Shown in pieces: positions 27,355 through 36,573 of a stretch of DNA of 64,000 nucleotides (positions are counted from its first letter, which is position 1; every line of letters begins with the position of its first letter). The notes beneath the pieces were generated by a model. It saw only the letters and a list, made by a program, of their open reading frames with translations. It did not search any database and was not told the origin of the DNA. The position numbers and the translations under genes are program-made. The DNA comes from F1-120-MAGs118 sp013360535 (lineage in GTDB: Bacteria; Planctomycetota; UBA1135; GCA-002686595): NCBI GenBank assembly GCA_026647215.1, contig JAPKHC010000034.1:1-64000 (forward strand). Reading direction: 5' to 3'.

Positions 27355-29205
27355 ATGGAAACGACCACGCGCGCGGAGTTGCGAGAGTTCACGCTCAGGG
27401 CCATCTTGTGCGGCGTCCTGTTCGGATGCCTGTTCGGCGCGGCGAACGCGTACCTCGGGCTCAAGGCGGGCCTGACGGTCTCGACGTCGATCCCGATCGC
27501 GGTGCTGTCCGCGGCGGTGTTCAAGCTCCTGCCGCGCGGCGGCACGCTGCTCGAAGCCAACATGGCGCAGACGATCGGCAGCGCGAGCTCCTCGCTCGCC
27601 TCCGGCACGATCTTCACGATCCCTGCGCTGTTCCTGTGGGGCTTCGCGCCGCCGGTGCATCAGGTCGCGCTGCTCGCCTTCTTCGGCGGGCTGCTCGGCA
27701 TCCTCGCGATGATTCCGCTGCGGCGCCTGTTGATCGTGCAGGCGGACGCGGAGCTCCCCTACCCCGAAGGCCGCGCGTGCGCCGAGGTGCTGCGCGCGAC
27801 GCAGGAGAGCTCGTCCGGCGGCCGCTGGATCTTCATCGGCATCGCGCTCGGCGCCGCGATCAAGCTCGTGACCGGCGCGCTGCACCTGCTGCCCGAAGAT
27901 GTGGCGACGAGCCTCGCCGCGATGCCCAACGCGCAGCTCGCGATCAAGGTCGCGCCGGCGCTGCTCGCGGTCGGCTACATCGTCGGCTTCAAGGCCTCGG
28001 CGGTGATGGTGTCGGGCGCGCTGATCACTTCGCTCGTGCTCTATCCGCTGATCACGAAGGTTCACATGGCCGCCGGCGGCGCGGGCCTGACGCCCAAGGC
28101 GATCAAGGACCAGTTCACGATCTTCGTCGGCGCAGGCGCCGTGACTTGCGCCGGACTCTTCACCGTCATCAAGACGGCGCCGACGATGGTGCAGTCGCTC
28201 GCGGCGGTCGTGCGCGGCTTCGGCGGTGGCGCGTCCAACGAGGCCAGGGAGCGCACGGACCGCGACCTGCCGAGCTGGGTGATCGTGGTCGGGCTCGTCA
28301 CGCTCGTGATCGTGCTCTCGACGGTTCCGTGGCTCTTTGCCGGCGATCTGGGGCTTGGCGCCCGCACGGTCGCGGCGCTGGGTGTCGCGCTGTTCGGCTT
28401 CCTGTTCGTGCCGGTCTCGTCGCGCCTCGTCGGCTTGATCGGCGTGTCGTCGAACCCGGTGTCGGCGATGGCGCTGATCACGATCGCGAGCACCGCCGCG
28501 ATCTTCCTCGCGCTCGGCTGGACAGGCACGGCCGGCATGGGCGCCGTGCTCACCGTCGGCACGGTCGTGTGCGTCGCGGCCTCGAAGGCGGGCGACATCA
28601 GTCAGGACCTCAAGACCGGCTGGCTCGTGAAAGGCACGCCCGCGCTGCAGCAGGCGGGCCAGCTGATCGCCGCGAGCGTCGCGTGCTGGGTGATCGCGCT
28701 GGTCGTGATCGCGCTGGGCGAATCGAGCAACGGTTTCTCCGACGGCACGATCGCGGCGCCGCAGGCGAACCTGATGAAGACGGTGGTCGAGGCCGTGCTC
28801 GGCGGCTCGCTGCCGTGGGACCTGCTGCTCTCGGGCGTCGCGCTCGGTGGCGTCGGTATCCTCGCGGGCCTGCCTGCGCTGCCGTTCGCGCTCGGCATCT
28901 ACCTGCCGCTCTCGACGATGGCGTCGGTGTTCGTCGGTGGCATCGTGCGCCGCATCGTCGACGGCCCCGAAGCCGGCAAGGGCAAGGAGAGCGGCGCTTC
29001 GGCCGGCATCCTGTGCGCCTCGGGCCTCGTCGCGGGCGAAGGCCTCGCGGGCGTGCTGGTCGCGGGCTTCGAGTACTACCGCAAGGCCTCGGGTGCGGTC
29101 GCGGCGAGCCACGAGGCGCCGACGGGCTTCGACTTGGCTCTCTCGCTCGGCCTGCTCGTGTTCGCGAGCTTCGTGCTGGTGCGCGCGGGCCGCGTCAAGG
29201 TCTGA
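27355..29205 (+). CDS. OPT family oligopeptide/metal transporter
   Basis: 616 residues with about 14-16 hydrophobic helices. The OPT signature region is seen at the N-terminus: REFTLRAILCGVLFGCLFGAANAYLGLKAGLTVSTSIP, followed by EANMAQTIGSASSSLASGTIFTIPAL and the YPEGRACAEVLRATQ segment found in bacterial OPT proteins. These carriers take up small peptides or metal chelates with protons across the cytoplasmic membrane. Its own promoter element and a terminator on the other side suggest a monocistronic unit. Confidence 0.93.
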   Translation: METTTRAELREFTLRAILCGVLFGCLFGAANAYLGLKAGLTVSTSIPIAVLSAAVFKLLPRGGTLLEANMAQTIGSASSSLASGTIFTIPALFLWGFAPPVHQVALLAFFGGLLGILAMIPLRRLLIVQADAELPYPEGRACAEVLRATQESSSGGRWIFIGIALGAAIKLVTGALHLLPEDVATSLAAMPNAQLAIKVAPALLAVGYIVGFKASAVMVSGALITSLVLYPLITKVHMAAGGAGLTPKAIKDQFTIFVGAGAVTCAGLFTVIKTAPTMVQSLAAVVRGFGGGASNEARERTDRDLPSWVIVVGLVTLVIVLSTVPWLFAGDLGLGARTVAALGVALFGFLFVPVSSRLVGLIGVSSNPVSAMALITIASTAAIFLALGWTGTAGMGAVLTVGTVVCVAASKAGDISQDLKTGWLVKGTPALQQAGQLIAASVACWVIALVVIALGESSNGFSDGTIAAPQANLMKTVVEAVLGGSLPWDLLLSGVALGGVGILAGLPALPFALGIYLPLSTMASVFVGGIVRRIVDGPEAGKGKESGASAGILCASGLVAGEGLAGVLVAGFEYYRKASGAVAASHEAPTGFDLALSLGLLVFASFVLVRAGRVKV

Positions 29206-29224
29206 GCGCCGGGACGGCGGACCG

Positions 29225-29276
29225 GAAAACGGTCGCGCGGGGCCCGGGACCGAAGTCCCTGCCCCGCGCGGTTTTC
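29225..29276. terminator. Bidirectional intrinsic terminator
   Basis: A two-part hairpin: outer stem 29234-29242 with 29262-29270, and inner stem 29246-29250 with 29255-29259 closed by a CGAA tetraloop. Flanking GAAAAC (29225-29230) and GTTTTC (29271-29276) give U-runs in both directions. It lies between the convergent OPT gene and the winged-helix gene. Confidence 0.85.
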
Positions 29277-29322
29277 GGCGCGGCGAGCGGGTGAAGCCCG
29301 CGCGCGCCACGATCCTTGCGGA

Positions 29323-29793
29323 TCAGATGGGGTAGTACGCGGTAGCGCGCGCCTGGCCCGCGGTGCGGATGCGCTTGGCTTCGATGAGGGTCTTCATCGG
29401 CGCGCGCATCGTCTTGGTGTCGGTGCCGAGCGCCTTGGCGATCAGCTCGCCACGCTGGCCGGGGTTCTTCATCACGTACTCGAGCAGCTGGTCGGGACGG
29501 ACGCTGGCGCCGGACGAGACCGACGAGCGGCGCGAGACTTCGCCGCCGCGCGTGGCGCTGGCGGGCGCACCGGCCATCACGAGGCAGGCCGCGACCATCG
29601 AACGCGCTTCGGTCAGTTCCTTGCGAATCGCGCTGTCGTTGCAGTTGCCGGTGGCGTTGTCGAGCGCCTTGAGCGCCGCCTTGATGTGCTTGATGGCGGG
29701 ATTCTTCTTGAGCTTGCGCTCTTCCGCCTTGCGCTTGATCTGCTCGATCTTCTTCTCGAGCGCTTCAATCATTTCTTCGGGGGACCGTGCCAT
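29323..29793 (-). CDS. Coiled-coil plus winged-helix putative DNA-binding protein
   Basis: 156 residues. The N-terminal ~45 residues are a strongly charged coiled coil (EALEKKIEQIKRKAEERKLKK). A helical middle with two Cys follows, then a Ser-rich linker (SRRSSVSSGAS), and residues ~100-156 form a winged-helix-like domain (PDQLLEYVMKNPGQRGELIAKALGTDTKTMRAPMKTLIEAKRIRTAGQARATAYYP). This layout suits a dimeric or chromatin-associated DNA-binding protein. Lys/Arg richness is unlike its neighbours. No exact family was recognised. Start is the ATG at 29793. Confidence 0.72.
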   Translation of the reverse strand: MARSPEEMIEALEKKIEQIKRKAEERKLKKNPAIKHIKAALKALDNATGNCNDSAIRKELTEARSMVAACLVMAGAPASATRGGEVSRRSSVSSGASVRPDQLLEYVMKNPGQRGELIAKALGTDTKTMRAPMKTLIEAKRIRTAGQARATAYYPI

Positions 29794-29917
29794 GGAATTC
29801 CGTCCTTTTCGATCGGAGAGTGTTTCGCGGGGGAGCTACAGATTCAACGGCGAGCGGGGAGAGAGTAGTGCCCGACGGATGAATTGCAATCGTGGGGCAG
29901 CGGAAATCGAATCGAAC

Positions 29918-30973
29918 TCACGGACGCGCCCGGCGGGCCCAGCGCAGCTTGGCGGGGCCGGAGCGCGGGTTGGCGCGCCGTTCCGCCGGGGACGGGCGCA
30001 CGACGTCGGCGGAAAGCTCCTCGAACCGGCCCGCGGCGAGGCCGTGCTCGAAGGCCCGCTTCACGCGCCGGTCCTCGCCGGAGTGGAAGGTGAGCAGCGC
30101 GACGCGGCCGCCGGGCCGCAGGGCGCCCGGAATCTGGTGCAAGAGCGAGTCGAGCACGCCGAATTCGTCGTTGACCTCGATCCGCAGGGCCTGGAACACG
30201 CGCCGCACGCTGCGCTCGGCGTCTTCGGCCTCCAGACGGGGCGGGAGCGCGTTGCGAATGGCGTGCGCGAGCCCGAGCGTCGTGCGAAGGGTCCCGCGGG
30301 CGGCGACGAGCGCGCGGGCGATGCGCTCGGCATGGGGCTCGTCGGAATCGTCCTGGAGCGCGCGCACCAGCCGGGCCTCGTCGGCGCGCTCGAGCCATTG
30401 GGCCGCCGACAGGCCGCGCGCGGGGTTCATGCGCATGTCGAGCGGGCCGTCGAGCTTGAACGTGAATCCGCGCGCGGGATCGTCGATCTGCATCGAGGAG
30501 ACGCCGAGGTCCGCGAACAGGAAGTCGACGCCCTCCGACCAGCCGACCTCGTGCAGCGTCGGCGTCAGGGCGGCGAAGTTGGTGCGTCGCACGAGCAACG
30601 CGTCCTCACCGTGGCCGAGCGCGCGCAGGCGGGCTTCGGTGCGCGGCAGCTGCAGCGGGTCGACGTCGAGCGCGAGCAGCTGGCCGCCGGGGCGCAGGCG
30701 CGCGAGGAACCGCTCCGCATGGCCGCCAAAGCCGAACGTGCCGTCGACTCCGCGCTCCCCCGGCGCGGGAGCCAACGCTTGGAGCACTTCGTCGACGAGG
30801 ATCGGAACGTGCTGGCCCGCGGGGGTCTGGCCGCGCCCCTTCACGTGCTCGACGAGCTCGGGATAACGCTCCGGATCGAGCTCCTTGTACTTTTCCTCGA
30901 AGCGCCGCGGGTGCGTACCGCGGTAGCGCGGGCGGCGCCGGTGCGCCGGTGCGGGTTCGTCGGCTTCGGACAT
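29918..30973 (-). CDS. rsmH: 16S rRNA (cytosine(1402)-N4)-methyltransferase RsmH
   Basis: 351 residues, longer than the usual ~310 because of a basic, Arg-rich N-terminal extension (APAHRRRPRYRGTHPRRF..). Family motifs: HVPILVDEVLQAL, GVDGTFGFGGHAERFLARL (SAM-binding loop), LALDVDPL, FADLGVSSMQID, RGFTFKLDGPLDMRMN, FQALRIEVNDE and LLTFHSGEDRRVKRAF. It N4-methylates C1402 of 16S rRNA using SAM. In most bacteria it sits in the dcw cluster; here it stands alone, divergent from a P-type ATPase. An alternative start three codons upstream (ATG at 30980-30982) is possible. Confidence 0.95.
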   Translation of the reverse strand: MSEADEPAPAHRRRPRYRGTHPRRFEEKYKELDPERYPELVEHVKGRGQTPAGQHVPILVDEVLQALAPAPGERGVDGTFGFGGHAERFLARLRPGGQLLALDVDPLQLPRTEARLRALGHGEDALLVRRTNFAALTPTLHEVGWSEGVDFLFADLGVSSMQIDDPARGFTFKLDGPLDMRMNPARGLSAAQWLERADEARLVRALQDDSDEPHAERIARALVAARGTLRTTLGLAHAIRNALPPRLEAEDAERSVRRVFQALRIEVNDEFGVLDSLLHQIPGALRPGGRVALLTFHSGEDRRVKRAFEHGLAAGRFEELSADVVRPSPAERRANPRSGPAKLRWARRARP

Positions 30974-31083
30974 GGCGCCCATGCTCGCGCGGAGCGGCGC
31001 CGGACGCCAGAGGCGCGCGGGCGTCGGTCGAACGGCGAAGAGGCGGCGGACGAAGGACCCGTGGAGGTCGGGGCGCTTCGCAC

Positions 31084-31089
31084 TAGGCT
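31084..31089 (+). promoter_or_regulatory. Putative -10 element (TAGGCT) for the P-type ATPase
   Basis: CTAGGCTC 11 bases before the ATG at 31101, in the divergent space between rsmH and the ATPase gene. No ribosome site follows it. Confidence 0.45.
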
Positions 31090-31100
31090 CTCCGATCGCC

Positions 31101-33551
31101 ATGCGCCACGAAGTGCCCCTCGAGCGGATCCGCGGCCTGGGCGCGCGCGGGCTGGCGAGCGCGGAGGTGCTCGAGCGCCGCGCGCGCTTTGGCTCGAACG
31201 ACATCCTCGAGGCGCCGCGCCACTCGTGGGTCGAGCTCGCGCTCGAGACGGCGAAGGATCCGATGCTCGGGTTTCTCGTCGGCACGAGCGCGTTGTACGC
31301 GTTCCTCGGTGAGACGACCGAGGCGCTGGTATTGCTCGGTTCCGTCGTGCCGCTCGCCGGCATGGACGCGTTCCTGCACAGGCGCGCGCAGGCCTCGACG
31401 GAAGGGCTGCAGAAGCTGCTCGCGACGCACGCACGCGTCGAACGCGACGGCGTGTTCGTCGAGGTGCCGAGTGCGGAGCTCGTCCCCGGCGACCTCGCGC
31501 TCGTGCGCACCGGCGAGCCGTTTCCCGCCGACGGCTTGATCGTCGAGAGCCGCGCCTGTCAGGTCGACGAGAGCGCGCTGACGGGCGAGTCGTTCCCCGT
31601 GCACAAGCGGGTCGCCGCGCCGCAGGAGTCCGACGCGCCTGTGCAGCTCGACGGCGAGCAGTGGGGCTTCGCGGGCACGCGCGTGCTCGTCGGCGAGGCG
31701 CGCGTGCGCATCGCGTGGGTCGGCGAGGAGACGCTCTACGGCGGCATCGTGCGCTCGGGCCTTTCGGGCGCGAAGGAGCGCACGCCGCTGCAGGTCGCGG
31801 TCAACGGCCTGGTGCGAGCGCTGGTGGCGTTTGCGGTCGTGTTGTGCGCGTTGCTCGCTTTCGCCCGCTGGAAACAGGGCTTCGGCGCGCTCGATGCGCT
31901 CGTCAGCGCGCTGACGCTGGCGGTCGCGGCGCTGCCCGAGGAGTTCCCGGTCGTGCTGTCGGTGTTCCTCGGCGTCGGCGCGCTGCGGCTGTCGCAGCGG
32001 GGCGCGCTCGTGCGGCGTGCGGTGACGGTCGAGAACATCGGGCGCGTGACGACGATCTGCTCCGACAAGACAGGCACGCTGACCGAGGGGCGGCTCGAGC
32101 TGACGCACGTCGTCGCGCTGGGTTCCGCGACCGAGCGCGAGGTGCGCGAGTGTGCGCTGCGTGCGTCGCTCGCCGACGGCGACGATCCGCTCGATCGGGC
32201 GGTGGTCGCGGGCACGGCGGGGCTCGAGCGCGGGCGGCAGCTCGCGCGCTTCCCGTTCACGGAAGATCGCCGCCGGGAGACGGCCGTGGTCGTGCTCGAC
32301 GGACGCGTCGTCGCGGCCTCGAAAGGTGCGCCGGAGGCGATCGCGAGCCTGTGCGTCGCGTGCGAGGCGGAGCGAGCGCAGCTCGAACGCGAGACGCTCG
32401 CGCTCGCGGAAGGTGGTCACAAGGTGATCGCCTGCGCGGTGCGCGAGCTCGGCCGCGAGGGTGACGGAGGCTGGGCGGGTGGCGAGCCCGACCGCGGCTT
32501 CCGGCTGCTCGGCGTGATCGCGTTCGAGGATCCGCTGCGCGCGGGCGTGCGCGAGGCGCTCGCCGAATGCGCGGGCGCGGGCATCCGCACGATCATGGTG
32601 ACCGGCGACCATCCGTCGACGGCGCGCGCGATCGCGAGCGAGCTGGGGCTGGGCGGCGGAAAGCCGCGGGTGCTGGCGGGCGACGAGCTCGAGCGCATCG
32701 CGCGTGAGGCGCCGGCGGAGCTCGAGCAGGTCGACGTGATCGCACGCGCGGTTCCGAGCCAGAAACTGGCGCTGGTGAGGGCGCTGCAGCGCGCGGGCCA
32801 CGTCGTGGCGGTCACCGGCGACGGCGTGAACGACGTCCCGGCGCTGCAGGCTTCGGACGTCGGCATCGCGATGGGCACACGCGGTACGCGCAGCGCGCGC
32901 GAGGTCGCTTCGATCGTGCTCGCCCAGGACGACTTCGGCGAGATCGTGCACGCCATCCGCGAGGGCCGACAGCTCTTCCGCAACCTGCAGCTCGGCTTCC
33001 AGTACCTGCTCCTGATCCACATGCCGCTCGTGCTGTCGGCGGCGATGCTGCCGCTGGGCGGGCACGAGATCGCGTACTTGCCCGTGCACGTCGTCGGGCT
33101 CGAGCTGATGATCCATCCGACGGCGCTGCTCGTGTTCCAGGAGCTCGCGCCCGCGGGACGGCTCGAGCGTGCGCCGCAACGCGCCGCGGGAACGTTCTTC
33201 GCGCGCGCGGACTGGGTCGTGATCGTGCTCGCGAGCCTGCTGTTCGCCGCGGGAGTGATCGGAGCATTTGAGTGGATGCACGCGAGCCATGGCACGGATG
33301 CGGCCCGAGCGCTGGCCCTCGCGACGCTCGCGCTCGCCAACATCGCGATCACGATCGCGCTCACCGGACTGCGCCGCCGCAGCGCTCGCATCGTGTCGTT
33401 CCTCGTGCTCGTCGCCGCGCTGATCGCGATCGAGTGGCCCGCCGTCGCCAACCTGATCCACTTGCAAGGCATCGGTCTCGTCGGATGGAGCGTGGCGGCC
33501 GGAATCGCGCTCGTCGGAGCGCTGCCGGTGGCCTGGCGTCGCTGGCGTTGA
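31101..33551 (+). CDS. Cation-transporting P-type ATPase (P2-like)
   Basis: 816 residues. Order: actuator domain with VDESALTGESFPV, a membrane helix with LAVAALPEEFPVVLSVF (a PEEFP variant of the PEGLP ion-site motif of P2 ATPases), and the phosphorylation motif SDKTGTLTEG with Asp322. Then come the nucleotide-domain KGAPEAI, MVTGDHPSTARAIA, VTGDGVNDVPALQASDVGIAMG and a six-helix C-terminal membrane bundle. There are no N-terminal CxxC metal-binding domains, which argues against a copper or zinc P1B pump. Calcium or another cation is likely but the ion cannot be fixed from sequence. Confidence 0.92.
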   Translation: MRHEVPLERIRGLGARGLASAEVLERRARFGSNDILEAPRHSWVELALETAKDPMLGFLVGTSALYAFLGETTEALVLLGSVVPLAGMDAFLHRRAQASTEGLQKLLATHARVERDGVFVEVPSAELVPGDLALVRTGEPFPADGLIVESRACQVDESALTGESFPVHKRVAAPQESDAPVQLDGEQWGFAGTRVLVGEARVRIAWVGEETLYGGIVRSGLSGAKERTPLQVAVNGLVRALVAFAVVLCALLAFARWKQGFGALDALVSALTLAVAALPEEFPVVLSVFLGVGALRLSQRGALVRRAVTVENIGRVTTICSDKTGTLTEGRLELTHVVALGSATEREVRECALRASLADGDDPLDRAVVAGTAGLERGRQLARFPFTEDRRRETAVVVLDGRVVAASKGAPEAIASLCVACEAERAQLERETLALAEGGHKVIACAVRELGREGDGGWAGGEPDRGFRLLGVIAFEDPLRAGVREALAECAGAGIRTIMVTGDHPSTARAIASELGLGGGKPRVLAGDELERIAREAPAELEQVDVIARAVPSQKLALVRALQRAGHVVAVTGDGVNDVPALQASDVGIAMGTRGTRSAREVASIVLAQDDFGEIVHAIREGRQLFRNLQLGFQYLLLIHMPLVLSAAMLPLGGHEIAYLPVHVVGLELMIHPTALLVFQELAPAGRLERAPQRAAGTFFARADWVVIVLASLLFAAGVIGAFEWMHASHGTDAARALALATLALANIAITIALTGLRRRSARIVSFLVLVAALIAIEWPAVANLIHLQGIGLVGWSVAAGIALVGALPVAWRRWR

Positions 33552-33759
33552 AGCAGCGAGCGCGGACGTGCTCGGCCGGGTGCGGCATCTTGCGCGCCCC
33601 TCAGAATGCGCAGGCGAGAAGGATCTCGCGCTGGCAGACTGGCGCGGAAGCGGAGGCACCGAGCGACGGGAGCAAAATCCTGCGAACTGGTGCGCAGCCG
33701 CCCCCGAACTCCGGCGCAGACCTCTGGTGTCGGTGCGGGCCTTGATGAAGGGTAGCTCC

Positions 33760-35526
33760 ATGAGCACCCGCCAAATCACTCCCAGCGTGCCTCACAGCAG
33801 GAATCAGGACAGCTCGATGGATTACAGCCGCCAGAACGACCAGGCGACCGGCACCCCCTTCCTCGCGGTGCGCAAGCGCTCGCGCGACTTGCTGCTCGAC
33901 CCGCTGACCAACAAGGGCACCGGCTTCACGCCGCAGGAGCGCAACACGCTCGGCCTGCACGGGCTGCTCCCCACGCACGTCAGCACGATGCCCGAGCAGC
34001 TCGAGCGAGCGTGGGAGAACAACCGCGAGTCGAAGTCGCCGCTGGGCAAGTACGTGCACCTCGCGACGCTGCAGGATCGCAACGAGGTCCTGTTCTTCCG
34101 CCTGCTGCACGAGCACATCGACGAGCTCATGCCGATCGTCTACACGCCGACGGTCGGCGAGGCTTGCCAGCGCTTCAGCCACATCTACCGCCAAGGGCGC
34201 GGCATCTTCGTGGGCTGGGACCAGCGTGGCCACATCGTCGACGTGCTCCGCAACTACCACGTCAAGAACGCCAGCGTGATCGTCGTCACCGACGGCGAGC
34301 GCATCCTCGGCCTCGGCGACCAGGGCATCGGCGGCATGGGCATCCCGATCGGCAAGCTGTCGCTGTACACGCTGTGCGCGGGCCTGCCGCCGGAGACGAC
34401 GGTTCCGATCATGCTCGACGTCGGCACGGACAACGAGGAGCGGCTCGCGGACCCGCTCTACCTCGGCCTGCGGCACAAGCGTGTGCGTGGCGACGGCTAT
34501 CAGGCCTTCATCGACGAGTTCGTCGACGCGGTGACGCGCGTCTGGCCGGGCGCCGTGCTGCAGTGGGAGGATTTCCTCAAGGAGAACGCGCTGCACCAGC
34601 TCGAGCGCTTCCGCAACCGCACGTGCTCGTTCAACGACGACATCCAGGGCACGGCGGCAGTGACGGTCGCGGGCCTGCTCGCGAGCCTGCGCGTGATCGG
34701 CGGCAAGCTCTCCGACCAGCGCCTGCTGCTCGGCGGCGCCGGCGCCTCGGCGCAGGGCATCGCCTCGCTGTTCGTCGCCGCGCTGGTCGACGAGGGCGTC
34801 AGCGTGCGCGAGGCGCACGAGCGCGTGTACATGGTCGACAGCCACGGCCTCGTGGTCGCCGATCGCCCGCGCCTCGAGGGCTTCAAGCGCGAATTCGCGC
34901 GCGAGCGCGAGGAAATCGCGCGCTGGAAGGTGAAGGACGCGGGCAACGTCAACTTGCTCGAGGCGATCGAGAACGCGCGGCCGACGCTGCTCGTCGGCAC
35001 GTCGGCGACGCCGGGCTTCTTCGACGAGCCCGCGGTGCGCGCCATGGGCCGCGTCAACGCGCGCCCCGTGATCTTCCCGCTCTCGAACCCGACCTCGAAG
35101 TGCGAGGTCACGCCCAACGACGCGCTGCGCTGGACCGACGGGCGCGCGCTGGTCGCGACCGGCAGCCCGTTCGACCCCGTCGAGCTCGGCGGCAAGCGCT
35201 TCCGCATCGGCCAGTGCAACAACAGCTTCATCTTCCCCGGCGTCGGCCTCGGCGCCTGGGTCGGCAAGCTCGAGCGCATCAGCGACGAGATGTTCCTCGA
35301 CGCGGCCCACGCGCTCGCCCGCTCCGTCGAATCCTCGGATCTGGCCGAGGGGTCGCTCTTCCCCCGCCTGACGCGCATCCGCGAGATCTCGAGCGATGTG
35401 GCGTGCGCGGTGATCCGCCGCGGCGTGCAGCAGGGTCACGCGCGCGCGAACCTGCTCGACGGTCTCGAGGAGCGTGTCCGCGCGGCGATGTGGTTCCCCG
35501 ACTACCTGCCGTTCCGACCTTCCTGA
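33760..35526 (+). CDS. maeA: NAD-dependent malic enzyme
   Basis: 588 residues, the size of the large (eukaryotic/ScfA-type) malic enzymes. It oxidatively decarboxylates malate to pyruvate with NAD+ and a divalent metal. Family motifs: FFRLLHEHIDELMPIVYTPTVGEACQRFSHIYR, VVTDGERILGLGDQGIGGMGIPIGKLSLY, QWEDFLKENA, CSFNDDIQGTAAVTVAGLLASLR, GAGASAQGIASL (nucleotide-binding), FPLSNPTSKCEVTP and GRALVATGSPFDPVE. Start is the ATG at 33760, with AAGGG 8-12 bases upstream; an in-frame ATG at 33745 would add five residues. Confidence 0.95.
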   Translation: MSTRQITPSVPHSRNQDSSMDYSRQNDQATGTPFLAVRKRSRDLLLDPLTNKGTGFTPQERNTLGLHGLLPTHVSTMPEQLERAWENNRESKSPLGKYVHLATLQDRNEVLFFRLLHEHIDELMPIVYTPTVGEACQRFSHIYRQGRGIFVGWDQRGHIVDVLRNYHVKNASVIVVTDGERILGLGDQGIGGMGIPIGKLSLYTLCAGLPPETTVPIMLDVGTDNEERLADPLYLGLRHKRVRGDGYQAFIDEFVDAVTRVWPGAVLQWEDFLKENALHQLERFRNRTCSFNDDIQGTAAVTVAGLLASLRVIGGKLSDQRLLLGGAGASAQGIASLFVAALVDEGVSVREAHERVYMVDSHGLVVADRPRLEGFKREFAREREEIARWKVKDAGNVNLLEAIENARPTLLVGTSATPGFFDEPAVRAMGRVNARPVIFPLSNPTSKCEVTPNDALRWTDGRALVATGSPFDPVELGGKRFRIGQCNNSFIFPGVGLGAWVGKLERISDEMFLDAAHALARSVESSDLAEGSLFPRLTRIREISSDVACAVIRRGVQQGHARANLLDGLEERVRAAMWFPDYLPFRPS

Positions 35527-35544
35527 CAGGGCCGAGCGCCCCAA

Positions 35545-35593
35545 GACGGCCCGCGCCCCGCGTTTCCTGCGGTGCGCGGGCCGTCCGCATTTT
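35545..35593 (+). terminator. Intrinsic terminator after the malic enzyme gene
   Basis: A perfect 12-bp GC stem (35545-35556 with 35574-35585), a 17-base loop, then CGCATTTT. It separates the malic enzyme gene from the DUF2959/cytochrome unit. Confidence 0.8.
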
Positions 35594-35709
35594 GCAATTT
35601 CCTTGTCCGTTCAAGTGCCGACCCGGCCGCGGCCGAAGTCCGCGCGCAAGGTGCCCCGCGACGTTCGTGGTGCGGCACCAGGGGGGAAAGAAGGGAAGAA
35701 GGAGGAGAC

Positions 35710-36540
35710 GTGCTGCATCGCAGTCTGTTCGTTTCGTTGGTCTTGGGCCTGCCCGTGGCGTCGATCGTGACCGGCTGCGCGAGCTTGCCGGGCTTCTCGA
35801 GCAGCAAGGACGACGGCCTCGCGCGCGTCGACCAGCTCCTGACCGCGGTCGAGCGTGTGCAAGCCGAGTCGGTGCTCGCGCGCGAACGCGCCGACGTCGC
35901 GCTCGGGACCTTGCGCGAGCTCGTCGCGCCGGAGTTCGACGGTGATCCGCTCGCGGCGCACGCGCGGCTCGTGAAGGAGATCGCGGAGGCGCGCAAGCAG
36001 ACCGAGAAGCTCGAGCTCGCGCTGCCGCCGCTCGAGGACACCGCGCGCAAGGTGTTCCTCGCCTGGACCGAAGAGTCCGAGACGATCGGCAGCACGCGCC
36101 TGCGCCGGCAGAGCCAGGCCCGCATGGCGGCGACCCGGCAGCGGTATGAGGCCGTGCAGCGCAGCGCGACCGAAGTGCAGATCGCTTGCGAGGCCTTCAA
36201 CTCGAACCTCGAGGACCACGCGACGTTCCTCGAGCACGACTTCAACGCCGAGTCCGTCGCCGCGCTCGCCGAGGAGGTCGCGCTGCTCGATGAGCAGTCC
36301 GAGGAGCTCGCGCAGCGCGTGGAAGCCTGCGTCGATGCCTCGAAGCTGTACGTCGAGACCGCAGCGTTGCGGGGCCAGCTCGCGCAGACCGGCACGGCCG
36401 CGAGGCCGGTGACGCAACGTGCGCAGGAAACGACGCCCGCCAAGCGGCGCGCGAAGCAGCCCGCGACGGCGAAGCTCGCGGAAGAGCCGGCGGACGCTCC
36501 GGCGGCAGAGACCAAGCCCGTGGCGCAGAAGGTCGACTAG
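35710..36540 (+). CDS. DUF2959-family lipoprotein
   Basis: 276 residues from a GTG at 35710 with an AAGGAGG ribosome site a few bases upstream. The signal sequence ends in a lipobox-like IVTGCAS. The body is an extended helical coiled coil of the DUF2959 type: FDGDPLAAHARLVKEIAEARKQTEKLE..ARKVFLAWTEESE, RRQSQARMAATRQRYEAVQRS, FLEHDFNAESVAALAEEVALLDEQ. A Lys/Ala/Pro-rich tail follows. Function of the family is unknown; periplasmic, lipid-anchored. It lies 33 bases before the oxidoreductase gene and may be co-transcribed with the cytochrome operon. Confidence 0.85.
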   Translation: MLHRSLFVSLVLGLPVASIVTGCASLPGFSSSKDDGLARVDQLLTAVERVQAESVLARERADVALGTLRELVAPEFDGDPLAAHARLVKEIAEARKQTEKLELALPPLEDTARKVFLAWTEESETIGSTRLRRQSQARMAATRQRYEAVQRSATEVQIACEAFNSNLEDHATFLEHDFNAESVAALAEEVALLDEQSEELAQRVEACVDASKLYVETAALRGQLAQTGTAARPVTQRAQETTPAKRRAKQPATAKLAEEPADAPAAETKPVAQKVD

Positions 36541-36573
36541 GTCCACGCTCCGCAGCAGCGTCGCCCACGACGC

